Part shown: one piece after another, positions 15,449-23,742 of the stretch
Layout of the letters: each line of letters begins with the position of its first letter
Numbering within the stretch: the first letter of the stretch is position 1
DNA from: JALZAI01 sp038207565
GTDB lineage: Bacteria; Actinomycetota; Actinomycetes; Mycobacteriales; Jatrophihabitantaceae
Assembly: GCA_038207565.1 (NCBI GenBank)
Contig: JBBQZQ010000021.1
Span: 1-64,000 of the forward strand
Direction: 5' to 3'
DNA: 64,000 nt
Notes under the pieces: model-generated
Database searches by the model: none
Seen by the model: only the letters and a program-made list of their open reading frames with translations
Told to the model about the DNA's origin: nothing
Position numbers and translations under genes: made by a program

Positions 15449-16855
15449 TCAGGCCGAGCCGACCTCTGCCGGCAACGTCACGACAGCCCGCAGGCCTGGC
15501 TTACCGTCGGCTCGCTCGCCTAGGCGCACGCTTCCGCCCTGCGCGCGGACGAGGTCCCGCACGATCGGCAGCCCGAGGCCGCTGCCGCCCGATTCGCGCG
15601 AGCGCGACGCTTCCAGCCGGTAGAAGCGGTCGAACACACGCTCTCGTTCCTCGACCGGGATGCCTGGCCCGTCGTCGATGACTTCAAGCGTGATCGGGGC
15701 ACCGGGGGCACCCTGCGTCAGGCGGACCGCTACCTCGGCGATGGCATGGCGGACCGCGTTGTCGACCAGATTGACGACAATGCGGCGCAGCGCGTCCGGA
15801 TCCCCCTCGAGCTCCGTTTCTGGCAGGTCGGTGACCCGCACCGGGACACGGGCGTGCCGGTAGCCGCCGGCGACCGTGCCGAGCAGTTCGTCCAGGCGCA
15901 CGGGTTCGCGTCGACGCGCGATGCGCGGCGCCTCGTCCATCCTGGCCAGGGCGAGCAGGTCGCTGACGAGCCGGTCCAGGCGCCCGACGTCCTCCAGCAC
16001 CTCGTCGAGGAAGCTCGTCCAGTCGCCGTCCGGACCGATGCGTTGCGCGACCTCGAGCTGCACCCGCAGCGAGGCGAGCGGCGAGCGCAGTTCGTGCGCG
16101 GCGTCGCCTACGAACGTCCGCTGCCGTGCCGTCGCCGAGTCGATGCGGTCGAGCATCGCGTTGAGCGTGATCGCCAGGCGGTGGATCTCGTCCTGTGGCC
16201 CCGGGATGGGCAGGCGCTGGTCGGACAATCCGGCAGCGCTGATGTCGGCAGCTCCGTGTCGCAGCGCTGCCACCGGCCGCAGGGTCAGTGCCACGACGAA
16301 GTACGTGGCCAGGCCCATCAGCAGGACGGCCAGCGGGCCGCCGATGAGCGCCGCGCGGGTGAGTACCCGGATGCTGTCGTCGATTCGCGACAGGTCGGTG
16401 ACGACGAGGACGGTGCGTGCGTCCACCTTCTGGGCGAGTACCCGCAACCCGACCCCGGTGGTCGGGCTGGTGATCACGAAGCGCTGCCCGGCGCGGGCGG
16501 CTTCGAGATGCTCAGGGTCGACCAGTGGGGTGAACCGGTTCGACCCGGGACTGGCTGCGATGACGACATCGTCGGCGTTCACCACCTGGACCTCGGTGAC
16601 ACCACCGGTCGAGGGATGCACGGTGGTGCGGCGAGGGTCAGCGCGCATCTGCTGGGCGACGTCGGCGGCGGTCTTCTGAGCTGAGGAGTCGAGCACCCTG
16701 AGCAGTGCCACGCGTTGCAGCGTCAGCACCAGGATGGCGCCGGTCACCACGGCGACGGTGAACAGTGCGGTGGCGAGCAACGTCAGCCGAGCCCGCAGCG
16801 ACTGGCGGGCCCACCAGCGCGCCGGCCAGGTCACCAGCGGCGGGGCAGGGGGCAC
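15449..16855 (-). CDS. Sensor histidine kinase (HAMP, HisKA, HATPase)
   Basis: A 468-residue membrane kinase. Transmembrane helix 1 lies at about 23-47, an extracytoplasmic sensor of about 110 residues follows, and helix 2 lies around 170-190. A HAMP linker is followed by the H box 'FVGDAAHELRSPLASL' (phospho-accepting His), N box 'RRIVVNLVDNAVRHA', G1 'VIDDGPGIP' and G2 'GGSGLGLPIV'. All catalytic boxes are intact. The cognate regulator is encoded 37 bases upstream in the same leftward operon (16893-17579). The signal is unknown; the layout resembles mycobacterial TcrY/TrcS-type kinases. Confidence 0.92.
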   Translation of the reverse strand: MPPAPPLVTWPARWWARQSLRARLTLLATALFTVAVVTGAILVLTLQRVALLRVLDSSAQKTAADVAQQMRADPRRTTVHPSTGGVTEVQVVNADDVVIAASPGSNRFTPLVDPEHLEAARAGQRFVITSPTTGVGLRVLAQKVDARTVLVVTDLSRIDDSIRVLTRAALIGGPLAVLLMGLATYFVVALTLRPVAALRHGAADISAAGLSDQRLPIPGPQDEIHRLAITLNAMLDRIDSATARQRTFVGDAAHELRSPLASLRVQLEVAQRIGPDGDWTSFLDEVLEDVGRLDRLVSDLLALARMDEAPRIARRREPVRLDELLGTVAGGYRHARVPVRVTDLPETELEGDPDALRRIVVNLVDNAVRHAIAEVAVRLTQGAPGAPITLEVIDDGPGIPVEERERVFDRFYRLEASRSRESGGSGLGLPIVRDLVRAQGGSVRLGERADGKPGLRAVVTLPAEVGSA

Positions 16856-16892
16856 CGTCGTGACGCTAGGCCATGGCCGGGTCTGCGGGGCG

Positions 16893-17579
16893 TCAGTTCG
16901 CGTTGGCCGTCTCCGGCGTCAACCGGTAGCCCGCACCGCGCACGGTCTGCAGGGTCTGCCGCCCGAACGGGGTGTCGATCTTGCGTCGCAGGTAACCGAC
17001 GTACACCTCGACGACGTTGGCGTCGCCCTCGTAGTTGGCGTCCCATACGTGGTGCAGGATGTCGGCCTTGCTCACCGCGTCGCCCGCGCGGCGCATGAGG
17101 AACTCGAGCAGCGAGAACTCGCGCGGGGTGAGTTCGATGGAGGTGTCGGCGCGCTGGACGGTATGCGCGGCCGGATCGAGGACGAGATCGTCGACGGTGA
17201 GCGCGGCGGGGCGGGGTTGCACGCCGCGGCGCAGCAGCGCGCGGATGCGGGCCAGCAGCACGACGAAGGAGAAGGGCTTGGTCAGGTAGTCGTCGGCGCC
17301 GAGGTCGAGCGCGTCCGCCTCGTCGTACTCGCCGTCCTTCGCCGTGAGCATGAGAATCGGCACCCAGTTGTGTGCCGCGCGCAACTGTTCGATGACGCGG
17401 TAGCCGGACAGCCCGGGCAGCATGATGTCCAGGATCACGGCGTCGTAGGCGGACTCCTGCGCCAGGTGCAGACCGTCGGGGCCGGTGTGCGCCACGTCGA
17501 CGGTGAATCCCTCGTTCGACAGACCACGCTGCAGGGCCGACGCCAGCCTGGCCTCGTCTTCGACGATCAGCAATCGCAC
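16893..17579 (-). CDS. OmpR/PhoB-family response regulator
   Basis: A 228-residue regulator. The receiver domain has 'LLIVEDE' (acidic pair), 'DAVILDIMLPG' (phospho-acceptor Asp), 'MLTAKD' and 'DDYLTKPF' (Lys). The C-terminal winged helix carries 'ELTPREFSLLEFLMRRAG' and 'VEVYVGYLRRKID', ending with 'TVRGAGYRL'. The start is GTG 17579 with AAGGAG on the minus strand about 10 bases upstream; the longer frame to 17663 has no support. It is the partner of the histidine kinase that follows. Confidence 0.92.
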   Translation of the reverse strand: MRLLIVEDEARLASALQRGLSNEGFTVDVAHTGPDGLHLAQESAYDAVILDIMLPGLSGYRVIEQLRAAHNWVPILMLTAKDGEYDEADALDLGADDYLTKPFSFVVLLARIRALLRRGVQPRPAALTVDDLVLDPAAHTVQRADTSIELTPREFSLLEFLMRRAGDAVSKADILHHVWDANYEGDANVVEVYVGYLRRKIDTPFGRQTLQTVRGAGYRLTPETANAN

Positions 17580-17725
17580 GTCGTGCTCTCCTTGGTCGTG
17601 GCTGTCGGCTCGATACCGGACGAGCCCGACTGCCTCAAGGGTGCCACCCGGGGGCACTCGCAAGACGGTCGTTCCTCAGTACCGCCACAGTCGAGGTGTC
17701 CGACAGGGCGGCGCGCCGCCGGGCG

Positions 17726-17962
17726 CTACTGCAGGTAGCCCTCCACCTCGTTGACCGAGCGCTGCGAGGCGGTGTCCGGGCTCTCGCCGAGTTCCTCCCG
17801 CGCGCGGCGCTGACGTAGCAGGTCCCACGCCTGGTCAAGCTGTTGCTCGAGGGTCTGCAGCCGCGTGCGAGCGTCCCGGTCAAGACCGTGGTGCCCGGCA
17901 CGTAGTTCCCTTTCCTCCTCCACGAGTTCGTGGATGTGGGAGAGGATCGTCTTATCGTCCAT
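17726..17962 (-). CDS. DUF2630 family small protein
   Basis: A 78-residue, highly charged helical protein starting 'MDDKTILSHIHELVEEERELR', which matches the conserved start of the actinobacterial DUF2630 family, and containing 'LEQQLDQAWDLLRQRRA'. Function unknown. It follows the AhpD-like gene by 10 bases in the same direction and is probably co-transcribed with it. Confidence 0.85.
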   Translation of the reverse strand: MDDKTILSHIHELVEEERELRAGHHGLDRDARTRLQTLEQQLDQAWDLLRQRRAREELGESPDTASQRSVNEVEGYLQ

Positions 17963-17972
17963 GCCCGCAATC

Positions 17973-18566
17973 CTACGGACGATCGAGATGGTGGTACTCC
18001 TCGTTGGGCAGCTGCCCGAATGCGAGAGCCATGCGGTTGGTGAAGTTGTACATCGCGGCGATCTCTACCACGTCCCAGACCTCGTCCTGGCTCAGCCCGG
18101 CGTCGCCGAGCGCCTGCAGGTCGGCTTCGCTCGAACGGTACGGCTCGGCGGTGAGCCGTTCGGCGAAGTCGCAGATTGCGCGGCGCCGGTCGTCGAGCTC
18201 GGCATGGCGCCAATTGGTCGCGAGGTAGTCGGCCTGCACCTCTGCCGCCGCCGCGTCGAGCCCGCGCGTCACGAGCGCTGCACGCAGCGCGTGGCCGTGC
18301 GCCACGATGCAGTACGTGCACCGGTTCCATGCGCTGACCACCACGGCGATCATCTCGCGATCGGCCTCGTCGAGGTTCTCGGTCGGCTCATGCAGCTGCT
18401 TGTAGTGCGCGAACCAAGCCGAGAACCGCTCCGGCCGCACGCTGTAGGACCGGAACACATTGGGAACGAACCCGATCCGCTCGCGCGCCTTCGCGAACAG
18501 CGATTGCAATCGTTGCGGTAATTCGCTGTCGTCCGGGACTCGGAAGAACCACGTCGCGCGCGCCAT
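17973..18566 (-). CDS. AhpD-like peroxidase-related protein (CMD family)
   Basis: A 197-residue protein of the carboxymuconolactone decarboxylase/AhpD superfamily, 'uncharacterised peroxidase-related' group. The active-site motif is 'WNRCTYCIVAHGHAL', that is CxxCxxxH preceded by the conserved acidic/aromatic helix. The N-terminal 'FVPNVFRSYSVRPERFSAWFAHYKQL' is typical of this subgroup. It is expected to reduce hydroperoxides or act as a disulfide reductase in the cytosol. Confidence 0.88.
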   Translation of the reverse strand: MARATWFFRVPDDSELPQRLQSLFAKARERIGFVPNVFRSYSVRPERFSAWFAHYKQLHEPTENLDEADREMIAVVVSAWNRCTYCIVAHGHALRAALVTRGLDAAAAEVQADYLATNWRHAELDDRRRAICDFAERLTAEPYRSSEADLQALGDAGLSQDEVWDVVEIAAMYNFTNRMALAFGQLPNEEYHHLDRP

Positions 18567-18611
18567 GTTCCGCCTTTCGATATGGACGTCTAGCCGATTA
18601 TTGCGGGAGGG

Positions 18612-19391
18612 CTAGAGCGTCGCCCGCCAGTCGAGCCACCGCTGCACGCCGGACAGGTCGTAGTCGGGCCCGCCCACCCCGACGGTGAACAGCGTCGCGC
18701 CGGCGTCGACGAGCGCGGGTCCGACCTTGGCCGGATCACCCTTCGGCGTGCCGACGGAGAGCTCGATCTCGGACGGATCGCGGCCGACGTCAGCGCAGTG
18801 ACCGCGCAGGATTCCGGTCTTGCGCTTCAGTGTCTCGATGTCGCTGAACGAGTGCCAGATGTGCGCGTGCTCGGCGACCATGCGCAGCGTCTTCTTCTCG
18901 CCGCCTCCGCCGATGAGCACGGGGATTTCGCGCATCGGCGGCGGGTTGAGCTTGCCGAGGCGGCTCTCGATGCGCGGCAGCGCCTCGGCAAGGTCGTCGA
19001 GCCGTCCGCCGGCGGTGCCGAACTCGTAGCCGTACTCGTCGTAGTCCTTCTCGAACCAGCCCGAGCCGATCCCCAGGATCAACCGTCCGTCACTCATGTT
19101 GTCGACGGTGCGGGCCATGTCGGCGAGCAGTTCGGGATTGCGGTAGCTGTTGCAGCTCACCAGAGCGCCGATCTCGACGCGGCTGGTCTGTTCGGCCCAG
19201 CCGCCCAACATCGTCCAGCACTCGAAGTGCTTACCTTCGGGCTCGCCGTAGAGCGGGTAGAAGTGATCCCAGTTGAAGATGACGTCGATGCCTGCATCTT
19301 CGGCACGCAGTACGACGTCGCGGATGGCGGAGTAGTCGGCGTGCTGTGGCTGCAGTTGCAGTCCGATGCGCAGTGGTCGAGTCACCCCCAC
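18612..19391 (-). CDS. LLM-class F420-dependent oxidoreductase
   Basis: About 259 residues, starting GTG at 19391 (VGVTRPLRIG) or GTG at 19385. The sequence 'LRIGLQLQPQHADY', 'DVIFNWDHFYPLYG', 'IGALVSCNSYRNPELLADMARTVDNMSDGRLILGIGSGW' and 'PVLIGGGGEKKTLRMVAEHAHIWHSF' is the luciferase-like TIM barrel of F420-dependent oxidoreductases. The substrate is unknown. An upstream open frame to 19781 overlaps other genes and has no family similarity. Confidence 0.9.
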   Translation of the reverse strand: MGVTRPLRIGLQLQPQHADYSAIRDVVLRAEDAGIDVIFNWDHFYPLYGEPEGKHFECWTMLGGWAEQTSRVEIGALVSCNSYRNPELLADMARTVDNMSDGRLILGIGSGWFEKDYDEYGYEFGTAGGRLDDLAEALPRIESRLGKLNPPPMREIPVLIGGGGEKKTLRMVAEHAHIWHSFSDIETLKRKTGILRGHCADVGRDPSEIELSVGTPKGDPAKVGPALVDAGATLFTVGVGGPDYDLSGVQRWLDWRATL

Positions 19392-19519
19392 GACGCTAGT
19401 CGAGCAAGCATGAACGCTGCACGGCACGGGATTCTTGCGCCGTCGCGACCCCGACGCGGCGCTGCTCGGTCGACCGGGGGACCACGTGCGACGGAGGGAC
19501 CACGTGCGACAGTGATCAG

Positions 19520-19672
19520 GTGCCGGAGATCGTCGCGATGCTCGCGTCTCCACTGCACCGCTACGACGGACGCCCGTCCGACGGAGCGCCGGCGGCGCCA
19601 TCCGGCGAACTGGTCGACGGCAACGAGATCCGGGCCGGACTCGGCGTGGTGGTGGCGCTTCATGTCCACTGA
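19520..19672 (+). pseudogene. Truncated N-terminal remnant of a MOSC-domain-like protein
   Basis: The frame from GTG 19520 to TGA 19670-19672 encodes 50 residues: 'VAMLASPLHRYDGRPSDG', then 'ELVDGNEIRAGLGVVVALHVH'. The pattern SPxHRxxGRPxDGP...EIRAGLGxxGDRY is how a group of actinobacterial MOSC-domain proteins begins; here the frame ends just after RAGLGV and the rest of the domain is missing. The DUF6314 start codon lies inside the last codons. I read it as a gene decayed by deletion; the assignment rests on recall of the family's N-terminus. Confidence 0.4.
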
Positions 19673-20063
19673 TCCGCGGTCGCTGATTGGCAGCTGGGCG
19701 CTGGCGCGGCGGCTTGCCGATCGCCGGAGCGGACAGCACGGGACGGTGCGCGGGACACTGGAGATCACGCCGGAGCTGCACTGGCTCGAACAGGGAGAAC
19801 TCTCGTGGGGTGACGCGCTGCTACCGGTCACGCGCGAGCTGTTGATCGTGCCGGACGGGAAAGGCTGGAAGATCTGCTTCGACGACGGGCGGCCGTTCCA
19901 TCCCTGGCGCCCTGGGGAGATCGTGGAGCATCCCTGCCGGGCAGATCTGTACCGCGGAGTGGTCGACGTGCGAGTCGATCGGTTGCGGGTGCTGTGGGAT
20001 GTCACCGGACCGTCGAAGGACCATCGGATCGTCACTCGGTGCGTTCGAGCTCCAGCGCGTTGA
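19662..20063 (+). CDS. DUF6314 family protein
   Basis: A 133-residue protein starting MSTDPRSLIGSWALARRLADRR. The pattern of 'GxWxLxRxxxDRxxGxxGxxxGxxxxxP', 'LxWxExGxLxWxG' and a C-terminal 'DVTGPSKDHRIVTR' matches the small DUF6314 family. It looks like a compact beta-barrel (lipocalin/FABP-like) with no signal peptide. Function unknown. It overlaps the MOSC-like remnant by 11 bases and is convergent with the NHL-repeat gene. Confidence 0.8.
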   Translation: MSTDPRSLIGSWALARRLADRRSGQHGTVRGTLEITPELHWLEQGELSWGDALLPVTRELLIVPDGKGWKICFDDGRPFHPWRPGEIVEHPCRADLYRGVVDVRVDRLRVLWDVTGPSKDHRIVTRCVRAPAR

Positions 20064-20125
20064 CTGCCGTCCGCAACGGACCCAACCCGGAACCGACTCC
20101 CGTCCAGCCGCCCCGAAGCAACCAC

Positions 20126-21946
20126 TCAGCCCAGGAGCACGAGCTCCAAACTGTCACCGGCGCCGTCGGTGATGCGTACCGGCACACCCCAGTCCTGACG
20201 AGCGAGATGACACGCCGGGTGCTCGCCGCCGTCGTCACACGAGGCGGCCTGGGCGCTCACGTGCAGCACACCGGACTCCACCCCGTCGCCCAGCGTGAGC
20301 TCGCGACCCAGCTGGGTCGTGGCGCCGGCGCCGTCCAGCAGCAGCTCAGGGGGTGAAGCACTCACGGTGAGCAGCGTCGACGGCCCGTACCGCTCGTCGA
20401 GCTTGCGTCCTGGCGCCGGCTCGAAGGCAACACGCAGCGCGAGATGACCAGGGGCGATCTCGGTGTCTGGACGCCGGGTGTGCATCGGCTCGCCGCTGAC
20501 GAGCTCTGAACGCGGCACCGGGCGAACCAGGCGATGCGCCGCGGACTCGACGACGACGAGCTCACCGTCGACGACGACGCCACCCGAGGGCTCAGCGAGG
20601 TCGGCAGCAAGCGTCGACACCTCGTCGGTGCGTGGGTCGTAGCGGCGCACGGCGCCGTTGTAGGTGTCGAGCACCGCAATTGCGCCATCGGGCAGCACGG
20701 TGACGCCGAGGGGGTGCTGCAGCCGGGCAAGGCTCGCGGGTCCGTCGATGTGTCCGAAGTCGAACAAGCCTTCGCCGACAACGGTGTGCAGGGTGCCGTC
20801 GTTGCGCAGGTAGCGCAGGGCTGACGTTTCGGAGTCGGCGAACCAGATCCGGTCGCCGTCGACTGCGAGCCCGGACGGTTGCGCGAGCCACCCGTCCGAG
20901 GCGGGCCCGTCCTTCAACCCCTCGACGGTGGTACCTGCCAGCACCTCTGCCGCGCCGGTGCGTACGTCGACCGACAGGAGCAGGTGCACGCCGGCAGCGG
21001 CAACCACCGCGCGGTCCAGCGCGGGCCACCACGCAACGTCCCAGGGCGACAACACGGCCGCAACGGCGCCGGTGATCGTGCGGGCGCCGGCGAGCGCTGC
21101 AGGCAGATCGATCGTCTCGATCCGGCCGTCGGACAGCCGGACGCCGCGCAGCACGTGGTGTCCGGTATCGGCGACGAGCACGTCGTAGTCGGCGAGCCCG
21201 GCAGGCAGCAGTGCGAGCCCGTTCGGTTCGGCAAAATCGCTGTCGCGGCCGGGCGTGCCGAACCGGCGCAACTCGGTGTCACCGTCGAGCGCGAGCTCGA
21301 CGAGCTGGTGGTGCCCCGCGTCGGCGACGAGCAGGCTGTCGGCGTCGCGCCCGGTGCGCCCGGCCGGCAGCACGACGGCCTTGGCCGGGAAACGCAGCAT
21401 CGAGGGCGCCGGGTCGGGCGGAGCGAAGGTGTCCTGGAAACGGTGCAGGGCGCCGCGCGACTCGTACTCGGCAGACAGGCGCGCGATGGTCGCGTCGAGC
21501 GCGCTCACCTGGCCCTCGCCGGCCGCTTGTGCGACGACGTAGCCCTCCGGATCGATCAGGACCAGCGTGGGCCAGGCGCGTACTGCGTACTGCTGCCACA
21601 GGTACAGCTCGGGATCGTTCACGACGGGGTGACGCACCTCGTAGCGCTCGACGGCAGCGGCGACCGCGATGTCCTCGCGTTCATGCGCGAACTTCGGGGA
21701 GTGGACTCCGACGACGGTCAGGACGTCGGGATATTTGGCCTCGAGCGGACGCAGCTCGTCGAGCACGTGCAGGCAGTTGCCGCAGCAGAACGACCAGAAG
21801 TCGAGCAGGACGAATCTTCCGAGCAGTCCGCGCAACGACTGCTCTGCGCCATGGGTGTTGAACCACGTGGCGCCGGTCGGGAACTGGGGGGCACGCACTC
21901 GCACGTCTGCACAAGCTAGCGGCGGCGGCGCTTGTTCCGCAGGCAC
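20126..21946 (-). CDS. Thioredoxin-like / NHL-repeat protein (NHLRC2-like)
   Basis: About 606 residues. The N-terminal 150 residues form a thioredoxin-like domain of the AhpC/TSA-type ('GRFVLLDFWSFCCGNCLHVL', with CGNC as the redox pair; 'VVGVHSPKFAHERED'; 'AWPTLVLIDPEGYVV'). The rest is a propeller of NHL repeats ('FAEPNGLALLPAG', 'PSGLAVDGDRIWFADSET', 'LQHPLGVTVLPDGAIAVLDTYNGAVRRYD'), and a short C-terminal domain follows. This layout matches the NHLRC2 family, thought to act in thiol redox. The start is uncertain: a TTG at 21973 lies in the 19-bp tandem repeats, GTG 21946 is used here, and GTG 21904 (VRVRAPQF) fits homologues best. Confidence 0.85.
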   Translation of the reverse strand: MPAEQAPPPLACADVRVRAPQFPTGATWFNTHGAEQSLRGLLGRFVLLDFWSFCCGNCLHVLDELRPLEAKYPDVLTVVGVHSPKFAHEREDIAVAAAVERYEVRHPVVNDPELYLWQQYAVRAWPTLVLIDPEGYVVAQAAGEGQVSALDATIARLSAEYESRGALHRFQDTFAPPDPAPSMLRFPAKAVVLPAGRTGRDADSLLVADAGHHQLVELALDGDTELRRFGTPGRDSDFAEPNGLALLPAGLADYDVLVADTGHHVLRGVRLSDGRIETIDLPAALAGARTITGAVAAVLSPWDVAWWPALDRAVVAAAGVHLLLSVDVRTGAAEVLAGTTVEGLKDGPASDGWLAQPSGLAVDGDRIWFADSETSALRYLRNDGTLHTVVGEGLFDFGHIDGPASLARLQHPLGVTVLPDGAIAVLDTYNGAVRRYDPRTDEVSTLAADLAEPSGGVVVDGELVVVESAAHRLVRPVPRSELVSGEPMHTRRPDTEIAPGHLALRVAFEPAPGRKLDERYGPSTLLTVSASPPELLLDGAGATTQLGRELTLGDGVESGVLHVSAQAASCDDGGEHPACHLARQDWGVPVRITDGAGDSLELVLLG

Positions 21947-21950
21947 GGTG

Positions 21951-22026
21951 CCAACCTCCGAATCAGGGGCCAACCTCCGAATCAGGGGCCGACGTCCGAA
22001 TCAGGGGCCGACGTCCGAGTTAGGGG
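21951..22026. repeat. Four 19-bp tandem repeats at the 5' end of the NHL gene
   Basis: The unit CCAACCTCCGAATCAGGGG occurs at 21951-21969 and 21970-21988; a variant CCGACGTCCGAATCAGGGG at 21989-22007; and CCGACGTCCGAGTTAGGGG at 22008-22026. Period is exactly 19, not a multiple of three, arguing against coding use. They lie directly upstream of the likely start of the NHL gene and downstream of the small leftward ORF at 22052, so they could be an array of regulator sites or a slippage product. Confidence 0.85.
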
Positions 22027-22051
22027 CAGCGACCGCGCGGCGGCGGCTCGA

Positions 22052-22195
22052 TCAGCGGGTGTAGTTCGTCCGCGAGGCTGCCGCGATCAGTTCCTGCTGC
22101 ATGGCCGGGGAGGCGGTGCGCAGCGCGCGCTCGAACTCGCGGCTCCGGCGGTGGTTACGCATCGCGCGGGCGAGGCGATTGGACTGGCGGCTCAT
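22052..22195 (-). CDS. Small conserved-looking basic protein (47 aa)
   Basis: A short ORF encoding MSRQSNRLARAMRNHRRSREF... and ending '...AAASRTNYTR'. An excellent ribosome binding site (AAGGAG on the minus strand, about 8 bases before the ATG) supports translation. The N-terminal half is strongly basic; the C-terminal half is 'ALRTASPAMQQELIAAASR', a probable amphipathic helix. I recall similar tiny basic proteins in other actinobacteria but cannot name a family. An AT-rich stretch at 22240-22262 upstream could hold its promoter. Confidence 0.7.
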   Translation of the reverse strand: MSRQSNRLARAMRNHRRSREFERALRTASPAMQQELIAAASRTNYTR

Positions 22196-22309
22196 GGTTC
22201 TGGCTCCTTCGTCACTTTCGATTCCTTGACAGGACGCCTGACATAACCTAATGAATAATGCGTCTATGCCGCCGTGTGCCTAACGTCACCGGCCTGCCCC
22301 GACCAATGA

Positions 22310-23740
22310 TCAGAGGAGCGCGAGGCCGGGGTCGGTGAGCACGGCGGCGACATCGGCGAGGAACTGCGAACCCTGCTGACCGTCCACCAGGCGGTGGTCG
22401 AAGCTCACCGCGAGCTGGGTCACCCAGCGCGGCTCGATCCGCTCGGCGCCGTCACCGCTGGGGCTCATTCCGACGACCCACGGCCTCCGCCGGATCGATC
22501 CGAAGGCGACGATGCCGGCTTCGCCGGGGTTGAGGATCGGCGTTCCGGTGTCGATGCCGAAGACCCCCACGTTGGTGATCGTGATCGTGCCGCCGGACAT
22601 GTCCGCAGGCGACGTCCGTCCCGCACGCGCGGTGTCGGTCAGCTCCGACAGTGCCTGGGCCAGTCCGAGCAGCGAGAGCTGGTCGGCGCCCTTGACATTC
22701 GGCACGATCAGGCCGCGGTCGGTCGCCGCAGCGATGCCCAGATTGACGTAGTGCTTGAGCACGATCTCGCCGGCAGCGTCGTCCCACGTCGAGTTGATCG
22801 ACGGGGTCTTCTTCGCGGCCAGCATGACCGCCTTGGCGAGGAACAGCAGCGGCGAGACCTTGACGTCGGCGAACTCACGCCGTGCCGCGACGCGATCCCG
22901 CAGGTCCATCATCGCGCTCACGTCGCAGGTGATGAATTCGGTAACGTGCGGTGCGGTGAACGCCGAGGCCACCATCGCTGCGGCGGTGTGCTTGCGCACC
23001 CCCTTTATCGGAATTCGCGTCTCACGACCGACCGCGGCCGGTACCGACGTCTCGGCGGTAGCGATCCCGCTCGCGGCCGCCTGCACGTCGTCGCGCGACA
23101 CGGTCGCGTTCGGGCCGGTCGGGACGACCGAGGACAGGTCGACCCCCAATGTCTTGGCGAGCTTGCGTACGGGCGGCTTGGCCAGCGCGGTGCGAGTCCG
23201 GGAAGCTTCTGCAGGTTGCGGGACGTCCTCCGCCGAGGGGTCCGCACCGATCGGGGTCGCCGACGTTGGCGGGAGGTTGAACGAGGTGTGCGCGGCCGCG
23301 GCGGCCGTTTCGGAACGCCGGCGGCGGCGTCGGCCGCTTCCTTCGCGCGGTCCGTAGCCGACCAGTGTGAGTTGCTTCTCTTCGCCGTCGTCTGACTTCG
23401 GCGGTTCGGGAACGAGGTCCTCGCCGACTGCCGCGTTCGACGGCACGTCAGCGACAGCAGCGTTCGACTCGCTGGGCACCGTAGTGTCGTCGGTGGCGCC
23501 GCCTGTCTCGATGGAGATGATGGCCGTGCCGACCGGGACGGTCTCGCCCTCCTCGGCGTGCAACGCGATCACAGTTCCCGCAAACGGTGACGGCAGCTCG
23601 ACGGCGGCTTTCACGGTCTCGACCTCCGCGATGGTGTCGTTGACGTCGATTACGTCGCCGACAGCGACCGTCCACTTCAGGATGTCACCTTCGGTGAGCC
23701 CTTCACCCAGGTCCGGCAACCGGAACTGCTCGACCGCCAT
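22310..23740 (-). CDS. bkdC: 2-oxoacid dehydrogenase E2 component (dihydrolipoyl acyltransferase)
   Basis: A 476-residue E2. It has one N-terminal lipoyl domain ('FRLPDLGEGLTEGDILKW', lipoyl-Lys in 'VETVKAAVELPSPFAG'), a linker, a peripheral subunit-binding domain around residues 165-200 ('PPVRKLAKTLGVDLSSVVPTG') and a C-terminal acyltransferase domain ending with the catalytic 'DHRLVDGQQG' (His, Asp). With E1alpha/E1beta upstream it forms a complex that oxidatively decarboxylates branched-chain 2-oxo acids or pyruvate; heteromeric E1 plus a one-lipoyl E2 favours the branched-chain (Bkd) type. The ATG at 23740 gives MAVEQFRLPDLGEG; it lies two bases from the E1beta stop. No E3 gene is present here. 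Confidence 0.88.
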   Translation of the reverse strand: MAVEQFRLPDLGEGLTEGDILKWTVAVGDVIDVNDTIAEVETVKAAVELPSPFAGTVIALHAEEGETVPVGTAIISIETGGATDDTTVPSESNAAVADVPSNAAVGEDLVPEPPKSDDGEEKQLTLVGYGPREGSGRRRRRRSETAAAAAHTSFNLPPTSATPIGADPSAEDVPQPAEASRTRTALAKPPVRKLAKTLGVDLSSVVPTGPNATVSRDDVQAAASGIATAETSVPAAVGRETRIPIKGVRKHTAAAMVASAFTAPHVTEFITCDVSAMMDLRDRVAARREFADVKVSPLLFLAKAVMLAAKKTPSINSTWDDAAGEIVLKHYVNLGIAAATDRGLIVPNVKGADQLSLLGLAQALSELTDTARAGRTSPADMSGGTITITNVGVFGIDTGTPILNPGEAGIVAFGSIRRRPWVVGMSPSGDGAERIEPRWVTQLAVSFDHRLVDGQQGSQFLADVAAVLTDPGLALL

Positions 23741-23742
23741 GC

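Noticed and set aside
16734..17738. 334-codon plus-strand frame opposite the two-component genes
   Set aside because: Antisense shadow; both sense genes have all kinase and regulator motifs.
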